Below, one piece after another: positions 1-8,549 of a stretch of DNA of 64,000 nt. This DNA is from Opitutia bacterium (lineage in GTDB: Bacteria; Verrucomicrobiota; Verrucomicrobiia; Opitutales; Opitutaceae), in NCBI GenBank assembly GCA_947474365.1, contig CANJIU010000012.1, positions 62,001 to 126,000 of the forward strand. The letters are read 5' to 3'. Both the position numbers and the translations under genes were made by a program. The notes under the pieces are model-generated. The model worked only from the letters and a program-made list of their open reading frames with translations. It made no database searches and was not told where the DNA came from. The stretch's first letter is position 1. Every line of letters begins with the position of its first letter.

Positions 1-1716
1 GCGGTTGAAGATCTTTGTCAAAATGTAGTTTCCGGCGAGAGGCACGCCCAGCGGATTCACCGGCGTTACGAGGCTCGCCTGTGGCTGGTTCGCGAGGGCG
101 CGCACATATTTCTGGCCGCCATAGATCGCGCGGTCCTGCGAAGGATCCGCGAACGGATAGAGCACCGGGCCGTCAGTAACCGACCATCGCTGCTGCCCGA
201 GCGTGGTGCGACCGGAGTTTGCCGAGGTGAAAGTGGAATTGGCTGCGACCACGGGCTTCCAATTGTCGTCGGCGAGAAACCAATTGTAGCCGATCTGCCC
301 AAAATCGGTCCGGATGAAGTCGGCCCCAAGAAGCGTCTGGGTCTTGGCTCGGTCGCCCCACAGATTCTTCGTCACGAGCGCCGCGACGCGACCGCCCTTG
401 GTGCGGGCGGGCTGCCACGAATCGGACGGCGTCACGCCTGCCGACCAGTTGCCCGTGGTGTTGGCGCCGGCATTGGGCGCGAAAAACGAAAACCCGGGAT
501 TGATGCGGCGGTCGGTGTAATTGTCGTAGCCCGCCGCCACCTGCGTCGTGAGCCAGCTGCTCCACTTCGTGTCGGTCGTGATGCTGTAGTACTGGTTGCT
601 CACCGGCTCCTGAAACGCGTAGCCGGCGCCAAAGGAGTCGACGTTGCTCCAATTGAGCTTGCCGCCGAGAATCGCCCCCGCCGCGTAGGGAGCGCCGGTC
701 ACCGGGTTGGTCGCACCTTCCTGGTGCGTCGCGAGAATGTAGTGCAGCAGGAGGCCGTTGCGCGTGTCGGCCGCCGGTGCCGTGAACGTGGTCGAGGCGA
801 CCAAACGGCGGCGATTGAAGGTGGCCGAACCGCTCAGGCGAACCGTGGTCGGCGCGGTGTTCTCAAAAAAGCGGAAGGCGACCTGGCCGAACTGGCCGTT
901 GGTCAGTCCGCCGATGTTGATGCGACGGCTCGACAGGCTTTCGCGCATGAAGCTGAAGCGGGCCGCGACGCGTTTCGAACCGAAACCATAGTCAAACTCG
1001 CCGCGCTTCGTGCCGTATTGGTCGGTGCGAAACAACACACTCCCGCGCCGCTTACCGTCAAACCGCGCCTGTTTCGACGTGATGTTGATCACGCCGCCCG
1101 CGCCGCCGCCGCCGTAGAGCAACGCCTGGGGCCCGTTGATCACCTCGACGCGCTCCAGATCGAAATTGTCCGTACGCCCGACCGCCGTGGATCCGGGATT
1201 GCCGAACGCGCCGACCGGCATGAAACCATCGCGCTGCATCGACGGCGTGTTCATGCCGCGGAGCTGGATGTAGGCGTTGCCGTTGCGATCACCCGGCTGG
1301 TTCGACGCACCGGAGGAACTGCCATTGTCGGTGCCCGAGGCGTAGCCCGCCCCCGCGGAGTAGCCCTGCACGACGTCCTCGACTGAGGTCACCGCGAGAT
1401 CCTTCATGAAGGTCTCGGTGAAGATGTCCGCCGAGACGGGCATCTTTTCCATTTCGACGTTGAAGCGCGTAATCGAGGCCGAGTTGAGCGCACCGTAGCT
1501 CGAATCGGAATCGGCCTGCACCTCGAACGCACTCAGCGCGACAATTTCGCCCCCGGAGGCGCCGGTTCCTGGTTTTGCTTTCGAGGCAGGCGCAGCGGCG
1601 GACAACGCCTGGGCGTCGAGTTTGGCCGGAGCCAGTGCAAGACCGCCCAGCGCAACCGTAGCCGCGAGGACGGCCTGGCGCTGATTCGCGCGAAGGATCG
1701 AGAGGGAAACGAACAT
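1..1716 (-). CDS. TonB-dependent receptor, N-terminal 572 codons (cut by left window edge)
   Basis: This is the N-terminal part of an outer-membrane receptor that imports a ligand using TonB energy; the C-terminal barrel lies beyond position 1. The frame is open from the ATG at 1716 to the window edge. It begins with a signal-peptide-like stretch (hydrophobic core around residues 16-30) and then a low-complexity Ala/Ser/Lys linker. A plug domain follows from about residue 65, with the plug-type segments SVEDVVQGYS, IQLRGM, RVEVINGPQALLYG and GGVINITSK at about 100-210. Beta-barrel-like sequence follows, rich in alternating aromatic and polar residues. The IQLRGM and GPQALLYG segments are typical of FecA/siderophore-type receptors, but in this lineage the family is expanded and the ligand (siderophore, carbohydrate or other) cannot be read from sequence. 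It is transcribed divergently from the esterase starting at 1856, leaving 139 bp for both promoters. Confidence 0.85.
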   Translation of the reverse strand, partial: MFVSLSILRANQRQAVLAATVALGGLALAPAKLDAQALSAAAPASKAKPGTGASGGEIVALSAFEVQADSDSSYGALNSASITRFNVEMEKMPVSADIFTETFMKDLAVTSVEDVVQGYSAGAGYASGTDNGSSSGASNQPGDRNGNAYIQLRGMNTPSMQRDGFMPVGAFGNPGSTAVGRTDNFDLERVEVINGPQALLYGGGGAGGVINITSKQARFDGKRRGSVLFRTDQYGTKRGEFDYGFGSKRVAARFSFMRESLSSRRINIGGLTNGQFGQVAFRFFENTAPTTVRLSGSATFNRRRLVASTTFTAPAADTRNGLLLHYILATHQEGATNPVTGAPYAAGAILGGKLNWSNVDSFGAGYAFQEPVSNQYYSITTDTKWSSWLTTQVAAGYDNYTDRRINPGFSFFAPNAGANTTGNWSAGVTPSDSWQPARTKGGRVAALVTKNLWGDRAKTQTLLGADFIRTDFGQIGYNWFLADDNWKPVVAANSTFTSANSGRTTLGQQRWSVTDGPVLYPFADPSQDRAIYGGQKYVRALANQPQASLVTPVNPLGVPLAGNYILTKIFNR

Positions 1717-1855
1717 GGGTGCGGGTTTGAGAGTGGGGTCGACCGCGAAATCCGCGGCGGCGAAGGGCGAACAGGGAGCGAACCAAATAAAGATGCAATC
1801 TGGAATAACGCGTCGCCTTGTGCGTCCGCCTCCCTCATTGATTTCCCATCGCCCC

Positions 1856-2929
1856 ATGCCATTTCGACTCGTCCTCGCCCTTCCCCTCGCGCTGGTCCTC
1901 GCCCTCGCCGCCGTCCCGGATCCGCGGCTGCAGGAATTGCTCAAACGTTATCCGGAGGCCGACACGAACAAGGACGGCGTCCTCTCAATGGAGGAGGCAC
2001 AGGCTCACGCCAAAATCATCCGCGGCGGCAAAAAGGGCCGCACCAACGTCAACGACGACGGCACCACCACCCCTGCCTCAGCCGAAAAAAGGCCGACGCC
2101 GACCCACGCGGACGTGAGCTACGGTCCGCACGAGCGCAACAAGCTCGACCTCTGGCTGGCTAAGTCGGATACGCCCACTCCTCTCGTGGTCTACATTCAT
2201 GGCGGCGGTTTCGTGAACGGCAGCAAGGCCGGCGCCAGCGCCGCGATGATCAAGGGATGCCTTGACGCCGGCGTCTCCTTCATGGCGATCAACTACCGTT
2301 TTCGCTCGAGCGCGCCAATCCAGGACATTCTCCGCGACTGTGCGCGCTCGATCCAATTCGTCCGTGCCAACTCAAAAAACTACCACCTCGATCCGGCTCG
2401 CATCGCGTCGTATGGCGGTTCCGCCGGCGCGGGTACTTCACTCTGGTTGGCGTTCCATCCCGATCTGGCCGACCCGACGTCCGCGGATCCCGTGTTGCGC
2501 GAGTCATCCCGCATCGTGGCCGCCGGCGCGATCAACACCCAGGCCACCTACAACGTGCGCCGCTGGCCGGAGTTTCTCGGAAAGCCCAATCCCGAATGGG
2601 AACGCCCCGACGACATTCCCACGTTCTACGGAAAGAAAACCAATTCGGAGTTGGACGGGGCCGCCGCCGTGCTCGACGACGTCGACATGCTGAAACTGAT
2701 TTCGAAGGACGATCCACCCGTGTTCCTGTTCACGAGCCAGCCCGACGGCGAGGTGGCCAACCGGGGGCACTACCTCCATCACCCGAACCATGCCCGCACG
2801 GTGAAAAAAGCCTGCGACGCCGCCGGCGTGCCCGCGACGGTGTGGTTCGCGATGACGGAGCCGCGTTTTTCCGGCGACTATCAGGCCGCCTTGCGCGAAT
2901 TCCTGCTGCAAAATATAAAGGCCCGGTAG
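1856..2929 (+). CDS. Exported alpha/beta hydrolase (carboxylesterase-like) with N-terminal EF-hand
   Basis: This is a predicted secreted esterase or lipase of the alpha/beta hydrolase-3 type, 357 aa. The oxyanion-hole motif HGGG is at residues 115-118, and the nucleophile elbow GGSAG is at 187-191 with Ser189 as the likely nucleophile. The catalytic Asp and His are probably in the SQPDGEV and HYLHHPNHA region near the C terminus. An N-terminal hydrophobic segment (residues 3-20) reads as a signal peptide. A canonical EF-hand loop lies at about 36-47 (DTNKDGVLSMEE). I chose the ATG at 1856 because it places the signal peptide at the N terminus; the frame stays open further upstream to 1715 but that extension is not signal-like. 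The substrate is unknown; acetylated or feruloylated carbohydrates would suit the context, which is an inference. Confidence 0.85.
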   Translation: MPFRLVLALPLALVLALAAVPDPRLQELLKRYPEADTNKDGVLSMEEAQAHAKIIRGGKKGRTNVNDDGTTTPASAEKRPTPTHADVSYGPHERNKLDLWLAKSDTPTPLVVYIHGGGFVNGSKAGASAAMIKGCLDAGVSFMAINYRFRSSAPIQDILRDCARSIQFVRANSKNYHLDPARIASYGGSAGAGTSLWLAFHPDLADPTSADPVLRESSRIVAAGAINTQATYNVRRWPEFLGKPNPEWERPDDIPTFYGKKTNSELDGAAAVLDDVDMLKLISKDDPPVFLFTSQPDGEVANRGHYLHHPNHARTVKKACDAAGVPATVWFAMTEPRFSGDYQAALREFLLQNIKAR

Positions 2930-2979
2930 CGCGCACTCAGGAAAAAATCATCCCAACGCTCGCGGGGCCGGCCCGGGCC

Positions 2980-5976
2980 TCACTTCTTGTTTTTTATTAC
3001 CAACGGCTGGGTGGTGCGGAGATAGGTGAAGAGATCGCGCAGCTGCCCGTCGTCCAAACCGGAGAGCAGTCCCTCCGGCATCAGCGAGCGCCCCGCGCTC
3101 TTCAGCGAGGCGAGGCGATCACGCGGCAACGTGGTACTCACTCCCGCCATGTCCCGCAGCACGACGCGCTGCGCATCCTGCGCCGCAAGAAAGCCGGAGT
3201 ACACCGCCCCGTCGGAGGTCTGGGCCATGAACATCTCGTAGCCTTCGCGAATTTCCGCGCTCGGATTCACCACATTGCGCACTATCACCGCGACATCGTC
3301 GCGCTTGAAGGCGGTCAGGTCCGGTCCGATCTCCCCACCCTTGCCGTGCAACCGGTGGCATGCCGCACATGTCGCCTCGTAGAGCACGCGACCGCGGTAC
3401 GGATCGCCACTTCCGCCGCCCAGCACCCCGAGCACGCGCGTAATTTCACTTTGCAGATGGTCGGGAGTCGGCACTGCTTCCCGCCCCAAAACCCGGTCCA
3501 CCCGCGGGCCGAGTTGGCCACCGGAGAGGAGGCGAAGTTTTTCTCGCGTCTCCGGCCGGATTCCATCGCGTCCCACGAGACCCGCCTCAATCCCATCCAG
3601 CAGCAACGCGGCTCCTGCTGGTCGCGTCGCAAGGACCGACTGGGCGACGTCCTGCTCGGCCGAGGTGAGCTTCGGATAGGCACTGACAATTTCCCGTCCC
3701 AGCGCCGCATCGTCGTAAGCTCCGGCGGCGGCCAGCGACGCCTGCCTGATTTTAACATCGGGCGAACGGATCAACTGCCCGAGTACGGGAGCCGCGGCAG
3801 GATGCCGCACTTCGCCAAAAACAGCAATCAACCGCAGGCGTTCGACCGGCTTGGTCTGAGTATCGGCCATGGTCCGCAGCGCCTCGGTCCGCGCGCCTGG
3901 ATCTCCTTGTCGGACCCGCAGGGAGAGCGAAGCACCTCCGGCCTTGATCATCGCCGCCACCAATTCATCCGGCAGCGGCGGCGGCACCCTCCCCTCAAAC
4001 GCCTGTTCAAATCCCTCCATTAATTTCGCGCGGGTCGCGGCATCCGGCGCCTGATTGAGGAGCGCCGCACAGGCGAGCAGGTTCTCGCGACCTCCCGCGG
4101 CGGCAAAACGGCGAATCAAACGCGAGGCCAGGTGCTGTTGCATGAGAGGGCGGGTCCAATCACTCGCCTGCCACGCCCCCACGACCGCGGCGCGATCGGT
4201 CGCGCATTTGCTCTCGATCGCCCACCACAACTCCAGTGGCAGATACGGGTCCGACACGTCGGCATCGTGCCCGAGGAGACCGCGCACGACCGGCAGCGCC
4301 ACGGCGGCCGGGAAGCGTTTGGCCGACGCCGCGAGCTGGCTTCTCACCTCGATGTTCGGTTCGCGCTCCGCCAGCGTCGCCAGCACCGTCGCCGTTTCTC
4401 CGTCCACCGCGTTGCGATCGCCGAGCAATCGCACGGTCCACAAACGGACGAATGGATCCGCATGCTCCAACAATTCCCGCGCGGTCGGCTCATCGAGCCC
4501 CCCGCTGAGATTCAGCGCCCAAAGCGCCTCGACCGCGAATTGCCCGCTCGCCTCCCGCAGTCCGGAGCGCAGCGCTGGAATCAACGAGGCGTCGTGCCGG
4601 TCGCCCAAAATGCGCAGCGCCTGTTCACGCCACCAACGATTTTCGTGCCGCAGCAATTCGACGAGGTCGTGTGAAGATTTTTTCGTCAGGTCAAACGGGG
4701 CAACCCCGGGCCGCATGGTCGCGCCGCGCACCCGGTAGATACGACCGTCCTCGACCGAGACGGGGTTCTCGGTGCTCACCTTGTGCGTGAGCTGAATGTC
4801 CCGCCAATCGGCCAGATAGAGCGCCCCGTCGGGGCCATGTTTGATGTCGACCGGCCGAAACGTGGCATCATCGGTGCGAACCAGCGGCGCAATGTCGCGC
4901 GTCTCAAAGGTCGCGCCCCGCGGCACGATTTCGGAGAGAGTCACGGTGTGGTTGTACGCGTCGGCGCCGACCAGTTTCCCGCGGTATGACTCGGGGAGCG
5001 CATTGCCTTCGTACAGGAGAAATCCGTGGGTGAATCGCTTCACCGGCGGATGATTCATCGGCGGAAAATAGCCAAACGCATAGGGATTCGAGAGCTCGCC
5101 GTGCTTTTCGAAACCCTTCAACAGGTATCCGCCCTGTGGATAATGAAAGCCGCGGGTGTTGCCGCCGTTGTGGCCGGAGTAGAGCCGGCCCTTCGCGTCA
5201 ATCTCCACGTAGAACGCATTGCCTCCACCTTCCGCAAAGACCTCGAAGCGACGCGTCTCTGGATGGTAGCGCCAGATGCACTGGCCGACGATGTGGGCGA
5301 TCGGCGAGGTATCGAGTCCCGGACGCTTGACATCCGCCGTGACGGTCGATCCGTGCGCGGCGTAGAGCCAGCCATCAGGCCCCCAGCGGAGGGAGTTGGT
5401 GACCGAGTGCGTGTCCTCGAGCCCGAATCCCTCCAGGTGCACCACCGGCGGGCCATCGGGAATGTCATCGTTATTCGCATCCGGATAAAAAACGAGATGC
5501 GGCGGTGTCAGCACCCATACGCCGCCACGGCCGCGGGCCACTGACGTCGTGATATTGAGCCCCTCGACAAACGTCGTGGCCTTTGAGAACGAGCCGTCGC
5601 CCCGCACATCCTCGTGAATGGTGATGCGATCACGGCCGCGAAACGGCGCCTTCTCCGGCGTGTCGTACGGCGGCGGCAGCTTCGGGCGATCGTAGACCAC
5701 CCGCCAAAACTCGTCGTGTGCGACAACGCTCAGTCCCGCCGGATGCGGATATTGGAGGTATTGCACGACCCACATCCGGCCGCGCTCATCAAAATTGAGA
5801 AACACCGGTTGCGCGACCACGGGGTCGCGCACCACGAGATCGATCGCGAGATCGGCCGGCACGTGCAGCGACAAATCTTTCCGGGCGTTGGCGGGCTCCG
5901 CCGCCGGCGTCACGATCGGCAGGCACGATAAAATAGCCGCGGTGAACAGGGCACGGGGGATGAGAGAGAGAATCAT
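2980..5976 (-). CDS. PVC-type CxxCH heme-binding protein with HEAT repeats
   Basis: This is a 998-aa exported protein built from three parts. An N-terminal signal peptide (residues about 1-20) is followed by a beta-propeller-like domain of the glucose/sorbosone-dehydrogenase/membrane-bound dehydrogenase type (about 30-430, with DADW-like and GPDGALYLADW segments). The middle (about 450-850) consists of helical HEAT-like repeats. A C-terminal mono-heme cytochrome c module has CAACH at residue 870, with a downstream Met that could be the axial ligand. This architecture is characteristic of planctomycetes and verrucomicrobia, and its members are presumed periplasmic oxidoreductases, but no substrate is established that I can name. 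I chose the start at 5976 (MILSLIPRALF...) because it gives a clean signal peptide; the frame is open to 6030. It lies 54 bp downstream of the M14 peptidase gene and is probably co-transcribed with it. Confidence 0.85.
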   Translation of the reverse strand: MILSLIPRALFTAAILSCLPIVTPAAEPANARKDLSLHVPADLAIDLVVRDPVVAQPVFLNFDERGRMWVVQYLQYPHPAGLSVVAHDEFWRVVYDRPKLPPPYDTPEKAPFRGRDRITIHEDVRGDGSFSKATTFVEGLNITTSVARGRGGVWVLTPPHLVFYPDANNDDIPDGPPVVHLEGFGLEDTHSVTNSLRWGPDGWLYAAHGSTVTADVKRPGLDTSPIAHIVGQCIWRYHPETRRFEVFAEGGGNAFYVEIDAKGRLYSGHNGGNTRGFHYPQGGYLLKGFEKHGELSNPYAFGYFPPMNHPPVKRFTHGFLLYEGNALPESYRGKLVGADAYNHTVTLSEIVPRGATFETRDIAPLVRTDDATFRPVDIKHGPDGALYLADWRDIQLTHKVSTENPVSVEDGRIYRVRGATMRPGVAPFDLTKKSSHDLVELLRHENRWWREQALRILGDRHDASLIPALRSGLREASGQFAVEALWALNLSGGLDEPTARELLEHADPFVRLWTVRLLGDRNAVDGETATVLATLAEREPNIEVRSQLAASAKRFPAAVALPVVRGLLGHDADVSDPYLPLELWWAIESKCATDRAAVVGAWQASDWTRPLMQQHLASRLIRRFAAAGGRENLLACAALLNQAPDAATRAKLMEGFEQAFEGRVPPPLPDELVAAMIKAGGASLSLRVRQGDPGARTEALRTMADTQTKPVERLRLIAVFGEVRHPAAAPVLGQLIRSPDVKIRQASLAAAGAYDDAALGREIVSAYPKLTSAEQDVAQSVLATRPAGAALLLDGIEAGLVGRDGIRPETREKLRLLSGGQLGPRVDRVLGREAVPTPDHLQSEITRVLGVLGGGSGDPYRGRVLYEATCAACHRLHGKGGEIGPDLTAFKRDDVAVIVRNVVNPSAEIREGYEMFMAQTSDGAVYSGFLAAQDAQRVVLRDMAGVSTTLPRDRLASLKSAGRSLMPEGLLSGLDDGQLRDLFTYLRTTQPLVIKNKK

Positions 5977-6030
5977 CGGCTCGACGGTATATTGCGGAGA
6001 TGTACGGACACGAAATTTTCTTTGCGACAC

Positions 6031-7281
6031 CTATTGCGCCGCCTCGCCTAGCAGCGCAATCAGGCGCGCTCCAAACTCCAGCCGATCCTCCGTCGTCGGT
6101 CGTCGGCCAAGTTTCTTTCCCGGCCCGATGCGCTGCTCCATCAGCATCATCGGCACGCCCGCCTCACGCCAGATCGAATTCGTCGTGTTCCCCGGGCCAG
6201 ACCGGAAAAGCGTGAGCTTCGGCACCGCGGGATCGAAGGTCGTCTTCGCCATCAGCAAATCGAAAAAACGATGCATCCGCACCAGCGTCTCATCGCGATC
6301 GGCCATCGTGTCGACGTATTCGCCGGTCTCTGTGTTGTGGAGGTTGAGCGCGAGATCGATCGGACGCCGCGTCTGTTGTTCGAGGAGTGCTTTCTTCACG
6401 TACCAAATCTCCGGCAGCCGCTCAAGCCACCGCCGGTCCCGCAAATCCACTTCGTCCCATTGCCGATTGGGATCGAAACCGTTGGCGTTGAAACGCACCT
6501 CGCCGCGCACCACCGAGTCGGGGTTGATCATCGGCACAAACTTGAAAATCGTCTCGTCGCGCAGCTTCCGCGCCGCCGGAACATCCGAAACCACGAAGCG
6601 CAATGCCCCTTCGACCAAAAAGGAGGTGCCGCATTCCCACGCGTGCTGCCGCGCCTGCAGCCACACGATGCGTTTGCCCGCATCGTCGCGCTGGAAATTC
6701 GTCACCGTTATCAGCGACAACTCCCGGCCGAGCACGGACCGGCCGATCACCTCGACCCGTGCATGCGGCGAACGTCCAACGTCCGCGAGCAGGCTCTGCA
6801 AGCGCGCATGTGGATAAGGGGGAATGTGTGCGATCCAGATCTGATTGCCCCGCGGGCGCACCGTGAGGGTCATCTCGTCCTTGGCCGCATCCCACACGGC
6901 GTCAGAAAAGTGCTGCCACGTTTCACCATCGTGGCTGAACACCGGCCGATACCATTCTCCGCCAGGAGACCCGGCCGGACGATCGTTGTATTCGCCCTTG
7001 AACGACGCGAGCCGGAGCGTGATGTCGCGGCCGGCAACCTCATCCATTCGAAAATAGAACCACGTGGCCTGCCGGTTGCGTCCCCGCGAATCCTGCTGCC
7101 CGCGGATGTGCACCCGGAAGTCCGTTTCTCCGAGCTTCTCGATCAGTCCGATGGAGGCGCTCTCAAACGCGGTGTTGAAAAAAATCGGCGCGCCGGCCGT
7201 CGGCACTGCTGGGACGCTCTCCGCGCCGGAGGCGAGAAACGTCCCCATAATCAGTCCCACCACGAGGTAAATTGGCCGCAT
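6031..7281 (-). CDS. M14-family zinc carboxypeptidase (cytosolic carboxypeptidase/Nna1-like), exported
   Basis: This is a 416-aa metallocarboxypeptidase. An N-terminal beta-sandwich domain (about 35-165) is the type that precedes the catalytic domain in cytosolic-carboxypeptidase-like M14 proteins. The catalytic domain shows the zinc ligands His213 and Glu216 in QHAWECGTS, the substrate-binding block NPDSVVRGEVRFNANGFDPNRQW-like at about 260-285, a third histidine ligand in LALNLHNTETG, and a late glutamate in MMLMEQR. The first 20 residues look like a signal peptide, so despite the family name the product should act outside the cytoplasm. The start at 7281 was preferred over 7350 for that reason. 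It is the first gene of a minus-strand pair with the CxxCH heme protein. What peptide it trims is unknown. Confidence 0.83.
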   Translation of the reverse strand: MRPIYLVVGLIMGTFLASGAESVPAVPTAGAPIFFNTAFESASIGLIEKLGETDFRVHIRGQQDSRGRNRQATWFYFRMDEVAGRDITLRLASFKGEYNDRPAGSPGGEWYRPVFSHDGETWQHFSDAVWDAAKDEMTLTVRPRGNQIWIAHIPPYPHARLQSLLADVGRSPHARVEVIGRSVLGRELSLITVTNFQRDDAGKRIVWLQARQHAWECGTSFLVEGALRFVVSDVPAARKLRDETIFKFVPMINPDSVVRGEVRFNANGFDPNRQWDEVDLRDRRWLERLPEIWYVKKALLEQQTRRPIDLALNLHNTETGEYVDTMADRDETLVRMHRFFDLLMAKTTFDPAVPKLTLFRSGPGNTTNSIWREAGVPMMLMEQRIGPGKKLGRRPTTEDRLEFGARLIALLGEAAQ

Positions 7282-7454
7282 GCGGGAACGCTGCCGCCCG
7301 TCCGGCCGGTCCGCCAATCGAAATCGGACGAAACCTGACAGCACCGCCATGACGCCCTTGGCCCGCTCGCCCTGAGGCGGGCCCCAAACGCTTTCGCTGT
7401 TGCCAGCTCCCGGCTGCGAGGCCTGTTTCGTTCGTTCGTCCGCGTCACTGCTTT
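7282..7454. promoter_or_regulatory. Divergent promoter region between M14 peptidase and araF
   Basis: These 173 bp separate the start codons of the minus-strand peptidase gene and plus-strand araF, so both promoters should lie here. I could not pick out a convincing -35/-10 pair or an AraC/LacI-type operator by eye, and no regulator gene is adjacent. Confidence 0.35.
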
Positions 7455-8489
7455 ATGCCAAAATCATTCTCCGACTCGCCCCTTCGCGTTCTAATTGCCC
7501 TTGTGACGCTCGGCCTCGTCGCCCTGGCTTCGAGCTGCAGCAAGGGCCCTGAAAGCGCTGCGCCCGCCAAGGCCGGTACGGTCAAAATTGGATTCCTCGT
7601 CAAACAACCCGAGGAGCCCTGGTTCCAACTCGAGTGGCGGTTTGCCGAGCAGGCCGCGGCGGATCTCAAATTTTCCCTCGTAAAGATCGGTGCCACCGAC
7701 GGTGAAAAGGTGCTCACGGCAATCGACAACCTCGCCGCCGGCGGTGCGCAGGGTCTCGTGATTTGCACACCCGACACCAAGCTCGGGCCCGCAATTGTCA
7801 GCAAAGCGAAGGCGGCCAATCTGAAGCTGATTGCCGTGGACGACCGGTTCGTCGGCGCCGACCAGCAGCCGATGGCCGCCGTGCACTACCTCGGAATTTC
7901 CGCGCGAAAAATCGGCGAGGCCGTGGGCCAGACGCTTGCCGACGAGATGAAGCGTCGCGGCTGGACCCCAGCGGACACCGCGGTGTGCGCCATCACGTTC
8001 GATGAACTCGCGACCGCCAAGGAGCGCACGGACGGCGCAACGGCGGTGCTGCTCGCGGCGGGACTGCCCAAGGAGCGGATTTTCCGGGCTCCGATGCGGA
8101 CGGCCGACATTCCGGGCTCGTTTGAGGCGGCGAACACGCTCCTGACCCAAAAATCCGACGTGAAGCACTGGCTGGTCTGCGGCAGCAACGACAGCGCTGT
8201 GCTCGGTGCCGTGCGGGCGCTCGAGGGACGCGGCGTCGCGGTGGAGAACGCGGTCGCGGTTGGCATCAACGGCACGGATTGCATCGTGGAACTTGAAAAG
8301 GCGAAGCCCACTTCGTTTTACGGCTCGATGCTCCTCTCCGCCAAGGAGCACGGCTACAAAACCTCCGAAATGCTCTACAAATGGATCAAGGACGGCGTCG
8401 AACCGCCCCTCGACACCCGCACGATCGGAACCCTCATCACGCGGGAGAATTTCCGAAAAGTGCTCAAGGAGCAGGGCATTCGCGAATAA
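7455..8489 (+). CDS. araF: L-arabinose ABC transporter substrate-binding lipoprotein
   Basis: This is the periplasmic binding component of an arabinose importer, 344 aa. After an N-terminal hydrophobic segment there is a lipobox-like ALASSC with Cys28, so the protein is probably membrane-anchored, unlike the soluble E. coli protein. The mature part follows E. coli AraF closely through diagnostic blocks: GFLVKQPEEPWFQ, DGEKVLTAIDNLAA, GLVICTPDTKLG, LIAVDDRF, DIPGSFEAAN, VKHWLVCGSNDS and HGYKTSEMLYKWI. The Glu and Trp of KQPEEPWF are known sugar contacts in that family. araG and araH follow on the same strand, completing the classic three-gene set. The ATG at 7455 is the only start that supplies the export signal. 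Confidence 0.93.
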   Translation: MPKSFSDSPLRVLIALVTLGLVALASSCSKGPESAAPAKAGTVKIGFLVKQPEEPWFQLEWRFAEQAAADLKFSLVKIGATDGEKVLTAIDNLAAGGAQGLVICTPDTKLGPAIVSKAKAANLKLIAVDDRFVGADQQPMAAVHYLGISARKIGEAVGQTLADEMKRRGWTPADTAVCAITFDELATAKERTDGATAVLLAAGLPKERIFRAPMRTADIPGSFEAANTLLTQKSDVKHWLVCGSNDSAVLGAVRALEGRGVAVENAVAVGINGTDCIVELEKAKPTSFYGSMLLSAKEHGYKTSEMLYKWIKDGVEPPLDTRTIGTLITRENFRKVLKEQGIRE

Positions 8490-8549
8490 TTCGGGAGCGC
8501 AGGTGGCCCCCCCGCCACCCGGGCAACACCCCGCGCGCCATCCAAACCC

